The translations under genes were made by a program, and so were the position numbers. The notes beneath the pieces were generated by a model, which did not search any database, had not been told where the DNA came from, and worked only from the letters and a program-made list of their open reading frames with translations. 28,097 nt of DNA from Prevotella sp. UBA7594. Its GTDB lineage: Bacteria > Bacteroidota > Bacteroidia > Bacteroidales > Bacteroidaceae. This document shows, in pieces, positions 24,390 through 28,097 of the stretch. Every line of letters begins with the position of its first letter. Position 1 is the first letter of the stretch. The stretch is taken from positions 9,608 through 37,704 of the forward strand of contig DLKG01000003.1 in assembly GCA_002490315.1 (NCBI GenBank). Reading direction: 5' to 3'.

Positions 24390-24930
24390 CGACGATCTCT
24401 CTCTTGTCTCTCAGGCGGCGGTGTTTCATGACCGGCATGCTTTCGGCAAACTGGTCGTGAGATACCAGTCGCCCATAAGGCGCTTCTTCCTCCACCTTAC
24501 TGCGGGGGATGCGTCTTTGAGCGACGACCTGGCGCAAGACACGTTTGTCAAGGCGTTTCTCAATATTGAGCGTTTCCGCGGAGCGTCTGCGTTCTCCACT
24601 TGGCTCTACCGCATCGCCTACAACGTGTTCTTCGACTACACGCGCCGCCATCGGCCAAACGATGACATAGCGCCGACCGAAGCCTTGGAGCACCGATCCT
24701 CCGACACCGACCACAACGCGCGCATGGATGTCTACGACGCCTTGCGTAGGCTTGGCGAAAAGGAGCGCACGTGCGTTACGCTCCAGCTTGTCGACGGCTA
24801 TCCACTGGAAGATATAGCGCGCATCACGGGCATGGCTGTTGGCACGGTGAAGTCGCATCTCTTTCGGGGCAAACAGAAACTCACTACTTTCTTAAAGAAC
24901 AACGGATATGAAGGAAATGGAAAAAAATAA
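24373..24930 (+). CDS. ECF-type RNA polymerase sigma factor
   Basis: A sigma-70-family ECF factor of 185-186 residues. The start is one of two adjacent ATG codons (24373 or 24376); the longer frame upstream lies within the preceding gene. Region 2 contains AFGKLVVRYQSPIRRFF, DDLAQDTFVKAFLNIERF and FSTWLYRIAYNVFFDYTRR. Region 4 contains LRRLGEKERTCVTLQLVDGY and the helix-turn-helix LEDIARITGMAVGTVKSHLF followed by RGKQKL. It overlaps the gene before it (17 bases) and the one after (23 bases), so the three products are probably made together. There is no FecI/FecR-TonB arrangement and no recognisable zinc anti-sigma. The target promoters are unknown. Confidence 0.93.
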   Translation: MMNNANDDLSLVSQAAVFHDRHAFGKLVVRYQSPIRRFFLHLTAGDASLSDDLAQDTFVKAFLNIERFRGASAFSTWLYRIAYNVFFDYTRRHRPNDDIAPTEALEHRSSDTDHNARMDVYDALRRLGEKERTCVTLQLVDGYPLEDIARITGMAVGTVKSHLFRGKQKLTTFLKNNGYEGNGKK

Positions 24931-25330
24931 TGAAGGGCAAGAAATGGCAGTGGACGAGCAATTGCTTCACGAATTCTTTGCCCCAAGCAGACGGATGACA
25001 ATCAGCGACAACGGATTCTCCAGTCGCCTCAGCTCACGCATTGCCCGTGAGATGCCGGAGAGGCAACGTATGGTTTGCAACGCGTGGTCGGTGGTTTGCG
25101 CCGTGGTTTGCGTGGCGCTATTCTTCCTCAAAGACGGCATGGAGATGTTGCGCAGTAGCGTTCAAATGACGTTTTCCGACCTCGCGTCCTCCTTCGCCTC
25201 AGTCTTCAGCCACGTCGACTTCTCGTCTCTGCTGCCTTCAGCCATGCCTATCTACGCCGTCCCCGTGCTCGTGGTGCTGACACTTATAGCGCTGGGCATG
25301 GTTGTGCTTTACGATTTGGCGGAAAACTGA
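24908..25330 (+). CDS. DUF5056-like two-helix membrane protein, possible anti-sigma partner
   Basis: A 140-residue protein. The N-terminal half is cytoplasmic and charged, with DEQLLHEFFAPSRR and the family-like DNGFSSRLSSRIAREMPER (about 34-52). Two membrane segments follow, VCNAWSVVCAVVCVALFFL (about 56-74) and IYAVPVLVVLTLIALGMVVL (about 115-134). DUF5056-type proteins are regularly encoded directly behind ECF sigma factors in Bacteroidales. The short cytoplasmic head plus membrane anchors is what an anti-sigma factor would need, but no known anti-sigma domain is visible, so this is an inference from context. The ATG lies inside the sigma gene with an AAGGAAATGG stretch nearby; the start could also be the second ATG at 24917. 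Confidence 0.8.
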   Translation: MKEMEKNNEGQEMAVDEQLLHEFFAPSRRMTISDNGFSSRLSSRIAREMPERQRMVCNAWSVVCAVVCVALFFLKDGMEMLRSSVQMTFSDLASSFASVFSHVDFSSLLPSAMPIYAVPVLVVLTLIALGMVVLYDLAEN

Positions 25331-25417
25331 CGGCAGGTGGCAAGAGGTTTAACACTTTTCTTGCTTCTATTGAAATCTTTAGCGGCATATTTATTAATGC
25401 AAATATAGTACACTGAT

Positions 25418-25437
25418 AGTAAAAAAGTATTACAAAA
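25418..25437. repeat. Dispersed repeat, copy 2 (AGTAAAAAA-TATTACAAAA)
   Basis: Matches 8229-8248 at 19 of 20 positions, with GCAAATAT shared slightly upstream (25399-25406). As in the first copy, a GTGGCGCTTTAG-type repeat follows within about 150 bases. Confidence 0.55.
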
Positions 25438-25569
25438 TGATTTTTCAATCTGGAGATTTTGACACTTTGAAAATCGGTGGAGTAGGGTTGAAAAATGCAG
25501 ATTTTAGTGTGTTCTTGTGTTAATAAATGCCGTCAGGAGGGCATAAATACTGGTTTTTACGCTTGAAAA

Positions 25570-25674
25570 AAGGCGCTTTAGCCATGCTAAGGTGGCGCTT
25601 TAGAGATGGTAAAGTGCCACTTTAGAGATGGTAAAGTGCCACTTTTGAGGAGGTAAAGTGGCACTTTAGAGATG
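25570..25674. repeat. 22-bp tandem array with palindromic cores, about five units
   Basis: Units start at about 25570 (degenerate), 25592, 25614, 25636 and 25658 (partial). The consensus is GTGSCRCTTTAGAGATGGTAAA (22 bases). Successive units create AAAGTGCCACTTT or AAAGTGGCACTTT palindromes at the joints. The first full unit has GTGGCGCTTTAG, the same core as the inverted repeat at 8409-8447. Confidence 0.88.
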
Positions 25675-25703
25675 TAGAATTATAATTGCGAAATTCTTTT
25701 GTA

Positions 25704-27800
25704 TTACTCGATGAAGAAGTCGAGGTCGTCTTGCGAGTCCTTTTTGTTGCTTTCTTCAGACGGCTTTGGGGCTTTGGGCTGCTCCTTTAGTTTGCCGTCC
25801 TTGTCGAACATGCCATAGGTGGTGCGTAGGACGATGAACTCCGTGCGTCGGTTGAGCTGGTTGCAAATCTCCTGCTTGTCCTTGTCGAGCTTGAGTATGT
25901 AGTCCTCCGTAAGCACGTCGTTTTCCTTCAGCCACGGGTATTTCTCCGTCAGCTTCTTGCGGATGGTCTTAGGCTTCTCCTTGCCGTAGCCCACGGGCGA
26001 GAGGCGGTCGCGTGCGATGCCCTTAGCCGTAAGGTATTCGACGACGCTCTCGGCGCGTCGTTGCGAGAGTCGCTTGTTGTACTCGGCGGAGCCCTTGTAG
26101 TCGCAATGTGCAGACAGTTCAATGGTCACGTTGGGATTCTCGTTGAGCAGTTTGACGAGCTCGTCGAGCGCGACGGTCGACTCAGGGCGCAGCGTGGCGC
26201 GGTCGAAGTCGTAGAAGATGTTGTCGATGAGCACGGGAGCCGTGATGGAGGCGAGAGGAAATTGCAGAACTGTCTCCTCCGACTCTCCCTTCGGCTTCAC
26301 CTGCAGCTCCTCCTTATGGTTGAGATATCCCTTGCATGTGGCAAGGAACATGTATTCAACGTTGGGCGTCAGCACATATTCGAACGAGCCGTCGCCCTTC
26401 ACGTTCACCTTCTTGTTAGTGCCGTCGGAGCCAACGATGTACACCATAGCGGCAGGCAATTCATAGCCGTCTTGCTCGTACACCCATCCCTTGACGCTCT
26501 GCACTATCTCCGGATTTTCAAAACTGTAGATTTTGTCCCATCCCCTGCCGTCGTTGCGGTTGGAGGAGAAGAATCCCCTGTTATGTACGCCTTCAAACGT
26601 CATGCCGAAGTCGTCGCCCTGCGAGTTGAGCGGATAGCCAGGATGTTCAATCTTGTAGCGTCCGTCCTTGCCCGGCGAGGCGATAAAGATGTCGAGTCCG
26701 CCCATGCCCGGGTGCCCATCGCTTGAGAAGTAGAGGTCGCCGTTGGGGCGGAACGTTGGAAACATCTCGTTGCCGGGAGTGTTTATCGGTTCGCCGAGAT
26801 TCTCCACGCCTCCGAGACCAGTGGCTGTGATGCGTGCGCGCCAGATGTCGAGTCCGCCGAGTCCGCCCGGCATGTCCGACACGAAGTAGATCCATTCGCC
26901 GTCGGGCGACACGGCAGGGTGGGCGTAGCTTGAGAGCGTGTCGTTGGTGATTTTCAGTTCCTCCGTCTTTCCCCATGCGGCATCGGCGCGGTTTGACGTA
27001 ACGATTTGTGCGTAGCGTGGGTAGGAGGGGTCGGTCTGGCATTGCGTGAGATACATCGTGCGTCCGTCGGGCGAGAGGGAGCACGCCCCCTCGTCATAGT
27101 CGGTGTTAAGTCCGCCGTTGACCGGTTCTGGCTTCTGCCATTTGCCCTTCTCGTCCTTCTGCGACATGAAGATGTCGGCAGGTTTTGCGCCCGTGATGCC
27201 ACTCAGTTCGTTGCCCTGCGCGTCGTTGCGTGTCGACGTGAAGTAAAGGATGTCGTGCTGGTCGCCGCCGAGCACGGGGCTGTAGTCGTCGCGTCGCGAG
27301 TTGAATAGGTCCATGCGCTTCACCTGATAGCGTGAGCCCTCCTGCTTCCAGCGTGGCGCGTTCTGTGCCGAGAGAAGTCCATTCTTGGCGAGGATGTCGT
27401 CGGGCATGGAGTCGAGCACGGCGCGAAACTCCGTTTCCGCCTGCTTGTAGGAGCCGTTCTTGAGCAATTGCCGCGCGTAGAGTAGGCGGTCGTGCGGCGT
27501 CGCTTGGTTGTAGCGCACGGCATTGCTGTAGGCAGCGATTGCCTTCTGCGTGGAGTTGATGCGCTCGTTGCAGTATGCCACCTTCAGCGCAATCTGTCCG
27601 CGGCGTTCACGCTCCTTAGGAGCGGTGCGCTGATAGGCACGCTTAAACTGCGTCGCCGCGTCGTAGTACTCGCCAACGGCAAGATACTTCTCTCCCTTTT
27701 TCAGGTTCTTCTCCACGCCACATGCAGCCATGGAGACGATTGCAGCAACCGCCACGGCCATGGTGGCTGATTTGTATAATGTTCTCTTTGCGTCATTCAT
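25704..27800 (-). CDS. PorE-like outer-membrane lipoprotein (TPR, PD40 propeller, CRD, OmpA), T9SS-associated
   Basis: A 698-residue lipoprotein. The start at 27800 gives a proper lipoprotein signal ending SMAAC (Cys27); the longer frame to 27899 has no signal features. In order: TPR helices (about 30-150), PD40/WD40-like beta-propeller repeats such as YSPVLGGDQHDILYFTSTR, CSLSPDGRTMYL, AVSPDGEWIYFVSDM and FRPNGDLYFSSDG (about 175-420), a carboxypeptidase-regulatory-like domain (about 425-520), and an OmpA peptidoglycan-binding domain (NIFYDFDRATLRPES, then AHCDYKGSAEYNKRLSQRRA, ending with NQLNRRTEFIVL). This is the layout of P. gingivalis PorE (PG1058), which links the type IX secretion machinery to peptidoglycan. 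The tail is lysine- and acid-rich. Related TPR/PD40/OmpA proteins exist outside T9SS, so the exact role is probable, not proven. Confidence 0.87.
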   Translation of the reverse strand: MNDAKRTLYKSATMAVAVAAIVSMAACGVEKNLKKGEKYLAVGEYYDAATQFKRAYQRTAPKERERRGQIALKVAYCNERINSTQKAIAAYSNAVRYNQATPHDRLLYARQLLKNGSYKQAETEFRAVLDSMPDDILAKNGLLSAQNAPRWKQEGSRYQVKRMDLFNSRRDDYSPVLGGDQHDILYFTSTRNDAQGNELSGITGAKPADIFMSQKDEKGKWQKPEPVNGGLNTDYDEGACSLSPDGRTMYLTQCQTDPSYPRYAQIVTSNRADAAWGKTEELKITNDTLSSYAHPAVSPDGEWIYFVSDMPGGLGGLDIWRARITATGLGGVENLGEPINTPGNEMFPTFRPNGDLYFSSDGHPGMGGLDIFIASPGKDGRYKIEHPGYPLNSQGDDFGMTFEGVHNRGFFSSNRNDGRGWDKIYSFENPEIVQSVKGWVYEQDGYELPAAMVYIVGSDGTNKKVNVKGDGSFEYVLTPNVEYMFLATCKGYLNHKEELQVKPKGESEETVLQFPLASITAPVLIDNIFYDFDRATLRPESTVALDELVKLLNENPNVTIELSAHCDYKGSAEYNKRLSQRRAESVVEYLTAKGIARDRLSPVGYGKEKPKTIRKKLTEKYPWLKENDVLTEDYILKLDKDKQEICNQLNRRTEFIVLRTTYGMFDKDGKLKEQPKAPKPSEESNKKDSQDDLDFFIE

Positions 27801-27863
27801 AATATAAGGATAACGCCAAACACCCCGTTTTATTGCTTTTAAACATAAAAATACGTAACTTAA

Positions 27864-27890
27864 GTTGAGCAAGTTTGCAACTTGCTCAAC
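27864..27890. repeat. Perfect 11-bp-arm palindrome upstream of the PorE-like gene
   Basis: GTTGAGCAAGT (27864-27874) and ACTTGCTCAAC (27880-27890) are exact inverted copies around TTGCA. It lies 64 bases upstream of the PorE-like start, overlapping where a -33 box would lie, so it may be an operator or a leader hairpin. Confidence 0.75.
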
Positions 27891-27891
27891 A

Positions 27892-27931
27892 GTAGACAAG
27901 TAGACGAGTAGACAAGTAGACGAGTAGACAA
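27892..27931. repeat. Five tandem 8-bp units with an inverted partner downstream
   Basis: GTAGACAA and GTAGACGA alternate five times without a break from 27892 to 27931. Two units in inverted orientation (TTGTCTAC, TCGTTTAC) lie at 28004-28019, so the 72 bases between are bounded by inverted short arrays. Confidence 0.9.
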
Positions 27932-28097
27932 GGAAATATGCCTTTTCTATAGAAAACGTTGTTTACGAGGCTTAAACAGGTATGGCCAATCTCCTTATTT
28001 TACTTGTCTACTCGTTTACTGACTGCATGTCGAATACATGAGAAACTTCAATACGTAATTATTAGGAAAATGTATATAACAATACTCTGTTAATTCT

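Larger units (their letters stand above)
25331..25703. other. 373-base gap between convergent genes
   Basis: No gene was seen. It is AT-rich in its first part, with the dispersed repeat copy at 25418-25437, and it carries the 22-bp palindromic tandem array near its end. Because both flanking genes point into it, both transcripts must end here; the array can fold as hairpins and may serve that purpose. Confidence 0.6.
27801..28097. other. Gap upstream of the PorE-like gene, to the window end
   Basis: No gene was seen in these 297 bases. A minus-strand promoter may lie near 27845-27880 (TATGTTTA with TTG 20-odd bases upstream), overlapped by the hairpin at 27864-27890. The rest holds the 8-bp array and its inverted partner, with AT-rich sequence to the edge. 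Confidence 0.5.

Noticed and set aside
25570..25674. CRISPR array
   Set aside because: Units are 22 bases in direct head-to-tail contact with no spacers of unique sequence, and no cas gene is present.

Overview
The window reads as chromosomal DNA of a Bacteroidales bacterium, most likely Prevotella/Segatella or a close relative. The case rests on a HmuY-type lipoprotein beside a TonB-dependent receptor, a PorE-like TPR/PD40/OmpA lipoprotein of the type IX secretion system, Bacteroidetes-restricted families (calycin-like, DUF6249-like, DUF5056-like, DUF4922-like), promoters of the TTG-N20-TAnnTTTG type, and mostly absent Shine-Dalgarno sequences. No rRNA, tRNA, CRISPR array, transposase or phage gene was seen. 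Family names come from reading the sequence and were not checked against a database.

Layout. 37-1712 (-): pyrK-pyrD, the two subunits of NAD-linked dihydroorotate dehydrogenase. 1906-6825 (-): a compact heme-uptake-like operon in the order eight-helix membrane protein, calycin-like secreted protein, HmuY-like lipoprotein, TonB receptor, closed by a strong hairpin-plus-U terminator. 6995-12073 (+): putrescine synthesis from agmatine (aguA, aguB), with a TrmH-family RNA methyltransferase and an AAA-ATPase/PD-(D/E)xK gene lying between the two. 12110-18560 (-): a 1275-residue fusion of two GT2-like modules, a HIT/GalT-like (DUF4922-like) module and a SpoIID/LytB module, followed by two related AmpG-like permeases. 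This is a candidate muropeptide salvage operon. 18835-23155 (+): etfB, etfA, an AT-rich four-helix-bundle (23S intervening-sequence-protein family) gene, and an acyl-CoA dehydrogenase. 23634-25330 (+): a DUF6249-like membrane protein, an ECF sigma factor and a DUF5056-like membrane protein in overlapping frames. 25704-27800 (-): a PorE-like lipoprotein.

The gaps are unusually rich in small repeats. One family (core GGGGGCGAGG...CCCCCTCTCCC) lies in frame inside aguA, overlaps the stop codon of the acyl-CoA dehydrogenase gene, and forms a 33-bp-arm hairpin behind that gene. A second (core GTGGCGCTTTAG) makes an inverted repeat before the AAA-ATPase gene and a 22-bp tandem array before the PorE-like gene. 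A third pattern is short tandem arrays (8- or 14-bp units) in inverted pairs bounding small AT-rich inserts; one such insert carries the four-helix-bundle gene.

The best candidates for something undescribed are the GT2/GT2/HIT/SpoIID fusion with no export signal next to two AmpG-like permeases, the array-bounded inserts, and the repeat that became coding sequence inside aguA.
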